Assembly (NCBI GenBank): GCA_002067635.1 | Contig: MVRB01000209.1 | Coordinates: 1 to 29,688 of the forward strand | Direction: 5' to 3' | Length of the DNA stretch: 29,688 nucleotides | Origin: Methanomassiliicoccales archaeon PtaU1.Bin030 | Lineage (GTDB): Archaea > Thermoplasmatota > Thermoplasmata > Methanomassiliicoccales > Methanomassiliicoccaceae | Shown: positions 20,926 through 29,400 of the stretch, one piece after another | Position numbering within the stretch: position 1 is the stretch's first letter | Layout of the letters: every line of letters begins with the position of its first letter | The notes under the pieces: model-generated | Seen by the model: the letters and a program-made list of their open reading frames with translations, nothing else | The model's database searches: none | Told to the model about the DNA's origin: nothing | Program-made: the position numbers and the translations under genes

Positions 20926-23900
20926 TTACCTCCGCCCTCTCCGGCTTTTCCAGAGGAACAGACCTGGAATCAAGAGGCCTGTGCCTACCACTGAGATTGG
21001 GATTCCAGACTCAAGCCATGATTGCGGTTTATACCCCACTGTTACGTTGGCATATCCTGAGACATTGATGATGAAGCCGTTCAGATAACCCCCCACCGGC
21101 TGGGAGGCGACCTTATGACCGTTGATGGACAGCGCCCAATCCCCATCGTATACGGTCCCTGTAACAACCAGCACCTCACCTCCGGCGCTAAGCTGGACAT
21201 GGTAGCGGGTGGGATCGGAGGTGTCGATGTAGGTCACATTGACCCCGTCGTCACCATCATCGAAAACGCTCGAAAGGTTTGAGGCGTTTCCGGAATGCAA
21301 CCACAGGGAGTCGAAGATGGCATCAGCACTACCGGCGTTCCTGATAGCGACCTGGTGCTCTCCAGCGGTCAGATGCACCGTGCCGATAGAAGTGCCGTTT
21401 TGGTAGCTCCCGCTCGCTTGGAAGATTTCCCCGTCAACCCATACTTGAACATCGCCTTCGCCCACGGCCACAAGCCTCATGTCCCTCTCGTCAAGGACGC
21501 TCATTTTTCCTGCTATCTCCTGGCCTGGCGATAGGGAGGCGGCCGAACCCTGGCTGTATTGCCCGCTGTACAGGAGCTCTACATCTGTAGCAGCCCCAAT
21601 GTTCACCCCCGCCTCCAAGATATACACGTTCTCTGAGGAGGACAAGGTTGACCCGGCAGACGAGAGGGCGGCGTCCCATCCCGCCTTATCATTGATCATA
21701 ATCAGATTCACCGCATTGAATCCGCTGACGGCCTTTAAGGATAACACATGCTCTCCCGCTGCAATGTGAATGTTTTCAAGCGTCGACCATCGAAATCGGT
21801 TAAGAGAGGAGCTGGTATCGATAGCAGCAACCTCCACACCGTCTAGTGTTAGTACGAATGAGCCCCCCTGGACGTTCTCCAGGTATCGCACAGAAATATT
21901 ATAGTTGCCGTCAAAGGGTACCTCCACGGAGAGGTCCAAAACAGAACCCACATCAGTGCTATTGGCCCAGGTCAGGACCAAGCCTCGACCATAATCGAAG
22001 TCCCATCCTTCGATCCCCCTCTGCAGAAGGTAATCCCTCCAGTTGGCATGCAGCCGGTCAAGCGTGGAGGCCTTTGACCACATGCTGTCGGGATCGTGAT
22101 GATCGGTGCCATCATAAGGAGAGATCACGATACCTTCACCCTCCAGAAGTACAAGGTCCTCAGATTGCGCATTGGACACGACCAGCGTCCCGTTGGATAG
22201 CGACGTTCCTTTTTCCTGTTGGAGGAACAAGGTCCCCGTGCGAACGGGATTGAAACCATCGACCCAATTGAGCGTACGCAGATCATCAAGGCTGCCCAGG
22301 ACGGTCACTACGTTTTCAGTGGCATAGGCTCTCTCAGCCTCTCCATCCACCTCAAACACATGAAGCGCCCCATCCTCCCGTATCAGGGTCATGTCCTTCT
22401 GCCAGGTCAGGGAGGACATCATGTCCTGGACAAGGTCCCGCAGGGAGGGAATATCATCTCTCAGGATAAGGTATTTCACTCCTGCTGTCGCCAAGTACCG
22501 TCCGAAGTGATCGGTCTTGTTCTCAGCGAGGGTCTGGCTCAGGAAGGAGCGGTAGTATGCCCCGTAAAGTGAGGTCCCCCCGATGTCCGGTTTACCTGAG
22601 TACATGTTATCCAGGTTAGCAATCATCTTTGTTGTCCAGTTAGTGGCAAGACCGGTCGAGACCGGTAACCACAGGACGTTAAAATCACCTTCAAGGCTCG
22701 CTAACCAGTCGTTGGTGTCAAGATACTCTGATGGGATCTCCACTGGAGCGTAGATATTGTTGAGGTAACCGTTGACACTTGGCCCTGCGTAAACGGCGAA
22801 GCAGGAAAGGACCACGGCCACCACGACTCCCGCGGCCAGGGCCTCGTTCCGCATCCCCGAGCTGAATCTCAACTTACCACTGAGGAAATTAGTAAGGCCC
22901 AGAATGGTCAGTACCATCAGCATGGAGTAGATAAGGAACAAGGGACCGGACCACTTGTCAGGGTCCCTAAGCACCCATCCCAGTAGCTCAAACGGAGAAT
23001 CGAACGTGATCCATGTGTAGATACCGCCCAGCGGCCAGTTGGTGCCTAGAGAGAGAAATGTGAACATCAATGCCATTCCCGTAAGGAAGAGCGTCAGCCG
23101 GTCCCGGCGAAATATCAGGGCAGCATAGGCAATGACCGGTACAATGAGGCTGGCAATCTCCCACATGATCTCCAGTCCTCCATGTGCCACCATGTCCACC
23201 CTAGGCCACCAGTAGCCTAATCCTCTGAGGACATTATAGGGATTGGAGTTGAAGCTGAGCATGTCCACCACCTCAACCGTGAGGACGGTGGAAGGTCCAC
23301 CAGCACCTTCTAAGATAGAGAGAATGTAAGGGACTATCCAATACATGCTGCTGACTAGGAATACCAGGGTCAGAATGGACAACGACATGAGGGACGATGT
23401 CCGCTGCTGCCAGGAGGAACACCCGATCATGTGATAAGCGAAGGCACTCCCGATCAGGATGCCGAAAAACAAGGTATAATGGACCGAGGTCGAGCCTAAG
23501 GTCCACAGTATGCCTGTGATAACCAGCATCCTTAGATCATGGTCACCTAAGCCCTTCATCGCCCCCAGGAATACGAGGGGTGCTAGTGCATACCCTGTCC
23601 ATAGAAAGAAATGCTCGATGCGGTTCATCGACCAGGGGTTGAACATATAGACGACGGAGACGCACACCGCGGCCAATATCAGGGTCAGGTCCCCCATGCT
23701 TGGCCACGCTTTTCTGCCTATCCAGAGGGCAGCCACATATGAGGCCAGGCCTGCAACGGTCAAGTTGCCCAATATCATCATCTTGATGAAGGCCTCCGTA
23801 GGAACACCGAACATCATGGCCAGGTTGACGGGTATCCCGAAACCCAGAAGCCTGTCGACCTTGTCAAGATTGGAGTATTGGCCATACTCGGTCCACATGG

Positions 23901-24096
23901 GGTACAGCTCGAAACGATCCAGTTCACGCGGGGTGTTAAAGTCCCCATACATTATGGTTCCAGGCGATAGGAGTATGTTCGCTCCCACGACACATACCAG
24001 CAGCACTATGAGGGCCACCCCAAGTAGCTGTACTCGAAATTTGAAAAGAATGGCTTTGAACCGCGCAGAAAGTCCCAAGATGTCCAACCAGTTCAT
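20926..24096 (-). CDS. Giant membrane protein, GT-C/AftD-like with beta-sandwich domains
   Basis: This 1056-aa protein has the same architecture as the 1199-aa protein it faces across a 47-base convergent gap. The first helix is at about 22-45, then 'TIMYGDFNTPRELDRFELYP' with Asp52. This loop resembles actinobacterial AftD/DUF3367 arabinosyltransferases. About eleven helices run to residue 440. Outside are 'YLATAGVKYLILRDD', 'GWDFDYGRGLVLTW', a carbohydrate-binding-like sandwich at about 728-802 ('YNISVRYLENVQGGSFVLTL', 'GFNAVNLIMI'), a second at about 872-932, and 'YDGDWALSINGHKVASQPVG' before the final helix (about 1030-1048) and the RRGRR tail. No ribosome site precedes ATG 24096. A TATA-like TTTATTG at 24127-24133 predicts an almost leaderless start, right at the IS junction. 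Confidence 0.82.
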   Translation of the reverse strand: MNWLDILGLSARFKAILFKFRVQLLGVALIVLLVCVVGANILLSPGTIMYGDFNTPRELDRFELYPMWTEYGQYSNLDKVDRLLGFGIPVNLAMMFGVPTEAFIKMMILGNLTVAGLASYVAALWIGRKAWPSMGDLTLILAAVCVSVVYMFNPWSMNRIEHFFLWTGYALAPLVFLGAMKGLGDHDLRMLVITGILWTLGSTSVHYTLFFGILIGSAFAYHMIGCSSWQQRTSSLMSLSILTLVFLVSSMYWIVPYILSILEGAGGPSTVLTVEVVDMLSFNSNPYNVLRGLGYWWPRVDMVAHGGLEIMWEIASLIVPVIAYAALIFRRDRLTLFLTGMALMFTFLSLGTNWPLGGIYTWITFDSPFELLGWVLRDPDKWSGPLFLIYSMLMVLTILGLTNFLSGKLRFSSGMRNEALAAGVVVAVVLSCFAVYAGPSVNGYLNNIYAPVEIPSEYLDTNDWLASLEGDFNVLWLPVSTGLATNWTTKMIANLDNMYSGKPDIGGTSLYGAYYRSFLSQTLAENKTDHFGRYLATAGVKYLILRDDIPSLRDLVQDMMSSLTWQKDMTLIREDGALHVFEVDGEAERAYATENVVTVLGSLDDLRTLNWVDGFNPVRTGTLFLQQEKGTSLSNGTLVVSNAQSEDLVLLEGEGIVISPYDGTDHHDPDSMWSKASTLDRLHANWRDYLLQRGIEGWDFDYGRGLVLTWANSTDVGSVLDLSVEVPFDGNYNISVRYLENVQGGSFVLTLDGVEVAAIDTSSSLNRFRWSTLENIHIAAGEHVLSLKAVSGFNAVNLIMINDKAGWDAALSSAGSTLSSSENVYILEAGVNIGAATDVELLYSGQYSQGSAASLSPGQEIAGKMSVLDERDMRLVAVGEGDVQVWVDGEIFQASGSYQNGTSIGTVHLTAGEHQVAIRNAGSADAIFDSLWLHSGNASNLSSVFDDGDDGVNVTYIDTSDPTRYHVQLSAGGEVLVVTGTVYDGDWALSINGHKVASQPVGGYLNGFIINVSGYANVTVGYKPQSWLESGIPISVVGTGLLIPGLFLWKSRRGRR

Positions 24097-24129
24097 TCAG
24101 AGCGAGGAGGATATATCCGATCCAGCAAT

Positions 24130-24139
24130 AAACCTCTAT
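24130..24139. repeat. Left-junction copy of AAACCTCTAT
   Basis: This ten-base sequence spans the flank/element boundary and recurs exactly at 24241-24250 inside the non-coding part of the element. The pairing suggests guide-target identity rather than a chance repeat. Confidence 0.6.
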
Positions 24140-24160
24140 GCTAAAATGAGGCCTCTCGGC
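24138..24160. repeat. Left inverted repeat of the IS element
   Basis: This pairs with 25380-25402 in inverted orientation at 20 of 23 positions. The longest exact block is TAAAATGAGG (24142-24151), followed by CTCTCG (24153-24158). Confidence 0.8.
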
Positions 24161-24318
24161 CTCTCCCTTATCTCTTTTTCATTTCTTTACATTTTCCTCC
24201 GTCGTCCGTGACCTATCCTCTTGCCTCGATGAGCAAGGACAAACCTCTATTCGCAGTCGTGCTGCACTATGGCGCTTCGTCCGATGTCATCGACTTACCT
24301 CAATCCTCTTAACGCGGT
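24161..24318 (-). ncRNA. Putative bridge/seekRNA of the IS110-family element
   Basis: This non-coding segment lies directly downstream of the transposase, where IS1111-type elements encode their guide RNA. Three hairpins can be drawn: 24282-24292 (CGATG/CATCG), 24253-24265 (GCAG/CTGC) and 24220-24237 (CTTGC/GCAAG, with CTC/GAG inside). Between the second and third, AAACCTCTAT at 24241-24250 equals the left junction at 24130-24139. ATCCTCTT at 24215-24222 and 24303-24310 equals the right junction at 25406-25413. A transcript of the transposase strand would therefore be complementary to one strand at both junctions. Seen: the hairpins and identities. Known: the family uses bispecific guide RNAs. 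Inferred: that this is that RNA; its ends are not determined. Confidence 0.5.
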
Positions 24319-25341
24319 CTAGGCCGCAGGTTTAGGCACGAGGTTAGATCCATGACCGTGATATTCTTCTCCGCGAGTCAACATCCAGTATATGATGTGC
24401 AGCAGCTTGCGAGCTGCTGCCGTGGTCGCCTTCTGCTTTCCTTTCTTTCGCTCGATCCTCGACGCGAACATCGACAGCGAGGTCTCCGGCGCGTAGCGCC
24501 GGTGCACGTGCACCGATTCGATGAGAATCCACCGCAGATGTTTCGAGCCTTCCTTGCTCACGCCGCCGTAATGAACGGTCGAGGCCGACTGCGAGACGGT
24601 CGGCGTCAGACCGGCGTACGAACACAGATGCTCGGCGTCCTGGAACCTCGAGACGTCGGCGATCTCCGCCCAAATGAGCAGCGCGCCGTAGTAGCCGATG
24701 CCAGGTATCGTCGCTATGAGCTGCGCCTCCGGACGGCGCTGGTACTCGGCGAACAGCTCCACGTTGATGTCGGCGATCCTCGACTCGATCGCCTCCAGGC
24801 AGTCGAGGTCGTTGCTGAGCGTCCAGATGCCGAGAGAACGCATCCACTCGCGGTGCTTCTTCGAGAACGCCTTCGCCATATCGTCCGGTCGTCGTATCCC
24901 GTTGCGAGCGAGCTCGGCGTGCACTCGGTTCTTGAACGAGGTGCATCGTTGAACGAGGAACGCGCGCTGGCGAACGAGTTGCCGAAGATCGCGAATACCT
25001 CGAGACGGCACGTACGACCGCGGCACCATGTCCAGCCGTAACAGTTTAGCCAGCGTGCGAGCGTCGACCTTGTCGGTCTTGACGCTGGCCTCGGCGATCG
25101 CTCTAACTTTCAGAGGATGAGCGAGCTGGACCTCGAAGCCGCGAGCCTCGATGCCCTCGTAGATGAACTCCCAGATGCCGGTCGACTCGAGAACGAACTT
25201 CGCTTCCTCGAAGCGGTCGAGGAAGCGGTTCAACGCTTCCAGCGTCGAATCGAAGCGCTCGTTCACGAACTCGATGCCGTTGTCGTCCAGTACGCTAGCC
25301 TTACAAAATTCTTTATGTACGTCCAGTCCTACGTATCGCAT
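24319..25341 (-). CDS. IS110-family transposase (RNA-guided recombinase)
   Basis: This 340-aa protein has the usual length and two-domain layout. The N-terminal RuvC-like DEDD domain shows D7 in 'GLDVHKEF', E52 in 'LESTG', and D90/D93 in 'KTDKVDARTLAKLL'. A helical linker follows (about 115-200). The C-terminal Tnp_20 domain has 'IATIPGIGYYGALLIWAEI', 'LCSYAGLTPTVSQSAS', and 'GGVSKEGSKHLRW', in which S262 is the candidate nucleophile. The frame has no interruption, so the enzyme may be active. GAGGAG sits three bases before ATG 25341. The family cuts and joins DNA through a circular intermediate guided by a bridge RNA. Codon choice (CGN arginine) is foreign to the neighbours. Confidence 0.95.
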   Translation of the reverse strand: MRYVGLDVHKEFCKASVLDDNGIEFVNERFDSTLEALNRFLDRFEEAKFVLESTGIWEFIYEGIEARGFEVQLAHPLKVRAIAEASVKTDKVDARTLAKLLRLDMVPRSYVPSRGIRDLRQLVRQRAFLVQRCTSFKNRVHAELARNGIRRPDDMAKAFSKKHREWMRSLGIWTLSNDLDCLEAIESRIADINVELFAEYQRRPEAQLIATIPGIGYYGALLIWAEIADVSRFQDAEHLCSYAGLTPTVSQSASTVHYGGVSKEGSKHLRWILIESVHVHRRYAPETSLSMFASRIERKKGKQKATTAAARKLLHIIYWMLTRGEEYHGHGSNLVPKPAA

Positions 25342-25379
25342 GGTCTCCTCGTCCTTCGTTTGTTGGCAAGCTACGAAAT

Positions 25380-25402
25380 GACGAGAGACCTCATTTTACC
25401 AT
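25380..25402. repeat. Right inverted repeat of the IS element
   Basis: Reverse-complement partner of 24138-24160 (20 of 23 match). It lies 39 bases upstream of the transposase start codon, leaving a short upstream non-coding region. Confidence 0.8.
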
Positions 25403-25413
25403 GCCATCCTCTT

Positions 25414-25435
25414 TATCCCAGCGCTGTGTGGGATA
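25414..25435. repeat. Perfect 7-bp hairpin next to the IS insertion point
   Basis: TATCCCA (25414-25420) and TGGGATA (25429-25435) enclose an 8-base loop, just after the stop-side gap of the GT2 gene at 25460. No T-run follows on the minus strand, so a terminator role is doubtful. It may have been part of the insertion target. Confidence 0.45.
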
Positions 25436-25459
25436 GAAGAATTTTCTACCCCTCCACGT

Positions 25460-26278
25460 CTATTTTTTAGTACGGCCGAAGGTATAACCTAGCTTATACG
25501 GTACCCCTTTCATTACCAATAGAAGGTTCGCTTTGAGGGACTTCATGGGTTCCTGAGGATCGAACAAGCGAAGATGTTCTTTCTCTCCCACCAGCTCCTG
25601 GTAGCAGTCGGTGTCGTGCATATGGCGAACGTCCATGCCATATCTGTAGTTCTTCTTCCACAGCTCCCTCAAGCCCTTAGGTTCACGATGCCAGATTCCA
25701 TTCTTGACCAGACCGATGCGGTTAGAGAACTTGGAAGCCTCGTAGAAAATTATGGCGTCCTCATAGGCATGAATGCCAGGCATACACTCAGGAAGAATAT
25801 TGGCGAAAGCCTTGCCCAGGATCTCACTACGGTAGAAGCGCGGGCACATCACCCCACCGATCGCATCGATGTAGGAATCCATGTTTTTATGGAGAAGGAA
25901 CCGGTCCGCATCATATAAACGTTCCAGCCAGGTAGTGGGGTTGTACGACCTCTCCTCTAGGCATAGCATATCATACCGGTCTGACAACTGGACACACCGC
26001 TCTATGGTCGTTCGTTCAAGGACCTGGTCGGAGTCCATAAGGAGATGAAAATCACCTGGACGGGCCTGGAAACCTTCCCTCCTAGCACCCAGGACCTTTC
26101 CTCGATATTCAATGACATCATCCGTGAACTCCCTAGCAATATCTGCAGTTCCGTCCTTTGAAAAACTGTCGACGACGGTTATTTTGATATCCTGATAAGA
26201 CTGGTCACGTACCGACTCCAATGCAACCCGCAATGTATCGGCGGAGTTCAGGGTTGGAATGGTTACGCTTACCACCAT
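25460..26278 (-). CDS. GT2-family glycosyltransferase
   Basis: This 272-aa protein begins 'MVVSVTIPTLNSADTLRVAL', the canonical GT-A opening. 'ITVVDSFSKDGTADIAREF', 'VLGARREGFQARPGDFHLLM' and 'DSDQVLERTTIERCV' follow, giving DSD as the metal-binding motif. The acceptor half has 'IDAIGGVMCPRFYRSEIL', 'HAYEDAIIFYEASK' (ED acidic pair, likely base) and 'IWHREPKGLRELWKKNYRYG', as in archaeal glycan GT2 enzymes. A longer frame opens at 26377, but a TATA element (CTTTTATTATTGG, about 26308-26320) lies downstream of that codon and about 36 bases before ATG 26278, so the shorter start is chosen. The gene is now separated from the 1056-aa membrane protein gene by the IS. Substrate unknown. Confidence 0.86.
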   Translation of the reverse strand: MVVSVTIPTLNSADTLRVALESVRDQSYQDIKITVVDSFSKDGTADIAREFTDDVIEYRGKVLGARREGFQARPGDFHLLMDSDQVLERTTIERCVQLSDRYDMLCLEERSYNPTTWLERLYDADRFLLHKNMDSYIDAIGGVMCPRFYRSEILGKAFANILPECMPGIHAYEDAIIFYEASKFSNRIGLVKNGIWHREPKGLRELWKKNYRYGMDVRHMHDTDCYQELVGEKEHLRLFDPQEPMKSLKANLLLVMKGVPYKLGYTFGRTKK

Positions 26279-26307
26279 AACGTTCGACCTGGCAACGAAA
26301 GCCTCCA

Positions 26308-26320
26308 ATAATAAAAGACT
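26308..26320 (-). promoter_or_regulatory. TATA element of the GT2 gene
   Basis: On the minus strand this reads CTTTTATTATTGG. It places transcription near 26289, about ten bases before ATG 26278, and rules out the more upstream in-frame ATG 26377 as the start. Confidence 0.5.
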
Positions 26321-26408
26321 TTGCCAAGGTCGCTGACCTATCCTATGTCCCTGTTTTTTTATCAAACACTCGACCATCGCTCCACCGTCCTCTTATCAAG
26401 CCATATAC

Positions 26409-26447
26409 CTAAATAGGCCCGGACCTCTCCGAAGTACAAAATTATTA
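26409..26447 (+). promoter_or_regulatory. Two possible TATA elements before the 1044-aa protein gene
   Basis: CCTAAATAGG near 26408-26417 would start transcription about 11 bases before ATG 26449. ACAAAATTATTAAA (26435-26448) would start it near 26467, just before the in-frame ATG 26473. Which one works decides the true N-terminus. Confidence 0.4.
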
Positions 26448-26448
26448 A

Positions 26449-29400
26449 ATGTCATCACATTCTGTAGACATTATGGGATGGCGGCCCCGTATCGCTTCTT
26501 TCCGGACATATATCCGCGAACTGAACTGGCGGCGGCACTTAGCATTCATCATCATCCTGACCGCGCTTACTGCGGTCCTGTTCCTTGGGTACCTTTCCGG
26601 TCCCCTTCCCACTGGTACTGACTCCGAAGGCCTAGTGATGACCTGGGATATGGGCTTGTCCTCCGGAGGTTTGTTCTCCAGCTGGGAACCCTATTCTGCT
26701 CTCGGATTTCAGAACGATCCCATACCGCTGCCGTCGGCCATGTTCGCATTGGCCTCATGGATGGGACTCTCATCCTCCACCACATGCAAGCTCATTATGG
26801 CCGGGTCATTCTGGCTCGCGGGAGCGGCCATGTACTTGTGTGCTTTGAAGATTTCCAGGAGCCGCCTGGCATCAAGCATCGCGGCCATTGTTTTCTGCTT
26901 TAATCAAGTGTTCCTGTCACAGATAATGGAAGGACACTATTTCTTCGCCATAGGCTTTGCCCTGCTGCCCGTGGCGTTCCTTACATTGTACCTGACCATC
27001 GTGGAAGAGAACTGCTGGGCAATTCTCGCTCTGCCGATGATCTTTTTCGCCTACGGCGGCAGCTCCGCTCCCCATATGATACTTATCCTCAGCATATTCA
27101 TCGTGGTAATGTCGATTCTCTATTTCATCCAGGACAGGACGCGGTTGCACCGAATCGCGTATCCCTCGATCGCGCTGGTCCTGCTTGTGATCCCAACAGC
27201 ACTTTCCCGCTTCTCCTCAGGAACAGGCATCCTAAACGCGTCCTATCGTCTAAGCGAGGCTCAGTTCTGGAGCTATAGAGACATCTTCTCCGCTCTGGCC
27301 CTCCGGTCCACGGAAAATTCCCACATGCGTGGCGGAACAGTCCAGAGCTGGGCGATCGTTGACGGTCTGGACGACGTGATGATGGTGCTCTCCTTTGTGA
27401 TCCCCATCATGGCCGTCCTGTCCCTATATTTTTTGGAGCTTCGTAGGCTGAAATTGGCCCTTGCAGGAACGGGGCTAGTGATGCTGTTCTTCGCATTGGG
27501 GCCGAACCAGCCATTGTCCGGACTTTTCGTCTGGATGTTCCAGAACATCCCTCTGCTGGACAGTATAAGGGTTTTCTCCCGCTTCGGCATGTTCATTGGC
27601 TTGGTTTACGCACTATTGGTGGCCTTGCTGATTGCGGAGCTTCAGAAGCGCCCCCTGATAAATCTGAGCATTCCCCACCTACCGCGCCTTCAAGTGAAAC
27701 GATCAGATAAGCTGCTGGCCGCAACCGTCGTCGTGGTGATGCTCGCATCATCTTCTTCGGTCTTCATCCAAGGGCCGTCATCTTTCAGCCTTCCCGAATC
27801 CTATGCTGAGCCCTTCGAGCTCATATCGAGCATCGAGGGCGATTATCGCATCCTTACTCTGCCTTATGGAGATGTCTATTACGATACTGCGTTGGGCAAG
27901 TATGATGGATACCCCCTGACCCTGACCAATGACCCAGGCTCCTACAGCCAGATGGTGACCGGTAAGGAGGTGGCGTATGGAGATCATAGCGAGGACTATT
28001 GGGCCGTTTGGGGCAGTATGGTATCTGAGCATAAATATGGATATCGTTATCTTCCCATCTTATTGGGAGACACAGCCAGCGTCCGTTACGTTGTGGGGCA
28101 GATACATGCCCCCCCTAGTGAGGTGAGCGACTTCAGGAACATGACTGGCCTCAGACAATATTTGGTCCTTTCAGGTAGCTCCACCATCATGGTCAACGAC
28201 CATTACAGTGAAAGAGTACATGCTGCTGGCTCCCTGACCTTGACCACCGGCGGGAGGGCTGATATCCTTACCTCCCTTGCCACTGGCGTGGTCCACCTTG
28301 AGGATACTGATCTAGTACTGCTAGGACAAATCGAAGACAGTTACGACCTTCAGGCCCTCTGGGCGACCTCACCCCATGTCATCGTTCTGGGGGGTGATCT
28401 TTTGCAGCTTCTCGTTGAGAACGGTGCTTTCAGTGGGGACCAGCTGATGCGTCTTGGGAAGTATGCGGAGGATACCATTGACGATAGCAGTGATTATTGG
28501 ATAACCTCTTCTGAATTCGTAAGGGATGGCTCATTGCTCCATGACAGCGCATATACTGTAGGTGAAAATGTCATGGAGGTCGCATTGACGACAGCGGGAG
28601 CTGGCAGCTACGATGTCTACCTGAGGCATAGGACCGGACCGGGGTCTGGTAACCTCTCGGTGACCGTGGACGATAAGGCTGCTATCACGGTACCCACTTA
28701 CTCGCCCTTGTCAAAGGAGACATGGACCAAGGTAGGGACGTACTACCTGGAATCCTCTGAAACATTGGTGAAAATATGGGGTGACGGTTCTGGTTGGTGC
28801 AGCGTGGACGATCTCCTCGTCGTCCCTGCAGGAGATGTGGACAGAAAAACATCGGAGGTATCTGAGCACCTGAAGAACAACTCCAGCTCGGTAACCTACT
28901 TGTATGGACCGGATGACCTGGCCACCGACCGTGGACAGGATTGGGAGCTAGTGGATGGCACGGAGGGATGGGGGCTATCCCACAATGGTTCTGAGGACCC
29001 TTCCTTAGTAGTGAAAGCGCTGATACCTTTCGATGGACTCTGGACGATAACTCTGAGGACCATGAACGGCTCTTCAGCTCCATCGGCCATCATCGAGGAC
29101 ATAGCTGTAAACGGGACGGACCTGGGTGACGGCTCTTACGTATTTGAGGCCAACCTCTCCAAGGGCCTTAGAACGATCGAACTAAGAACTTCCAGCGCCT
29201 ACTCCGTGACCATCGAGAGCGACGGCAGCGATACCGAGTACGGTCTGGCCGGAGCGGTCGTAACCTATGAGAGGAAGAGCCCATGGAGCTATGAGGTGAA
29301 TGTGAACACGACCACACCCACCTTCTTGAAGCTGTCCGAAAGCTTCAGCGAACAGTGGACCGCACATGATGGGTCAGGGACACTGCTTCACTACCAGTCA

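Larger units (their letters stand above)
24138..25402 (-). mobile_element. IS110-family insertion sequence, IS1111-like (about 1.26 kb, ends approximate)
   Basis: This looks like an intact element between two minus-strand glycan genes. The ends form imperfect inverted repeats of 23 bases (24138-24160 and 25380-25402) with three mismatches; the shared cores are TAAAATGAGG and CTCTCG. Inverted ends and a longer non-coding stretch downstream (177 bases) than upstream (57 bases) of the transposase fit the IS1111 subgroup rather than classic IS110. There is no obvious long target duplication, as expected for this family. The transposase uses CGC/CGA/CGT arginine codons, unlike the AGG/AGA-rich neighbours, suggesting recent arrival. 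The exact ends may lie a few bases outside the repeats, because a CCTCT occurs on both sides (24133-24137 and 25408-25412). Confidence 0.85.

Noticed and set aside
24344..25041. Long frames on both strands within the transposase
   Set aside because: They result from the GC-rich composition. Only the 340-aa frame carries the DEDD and Tnp_20 motifs.
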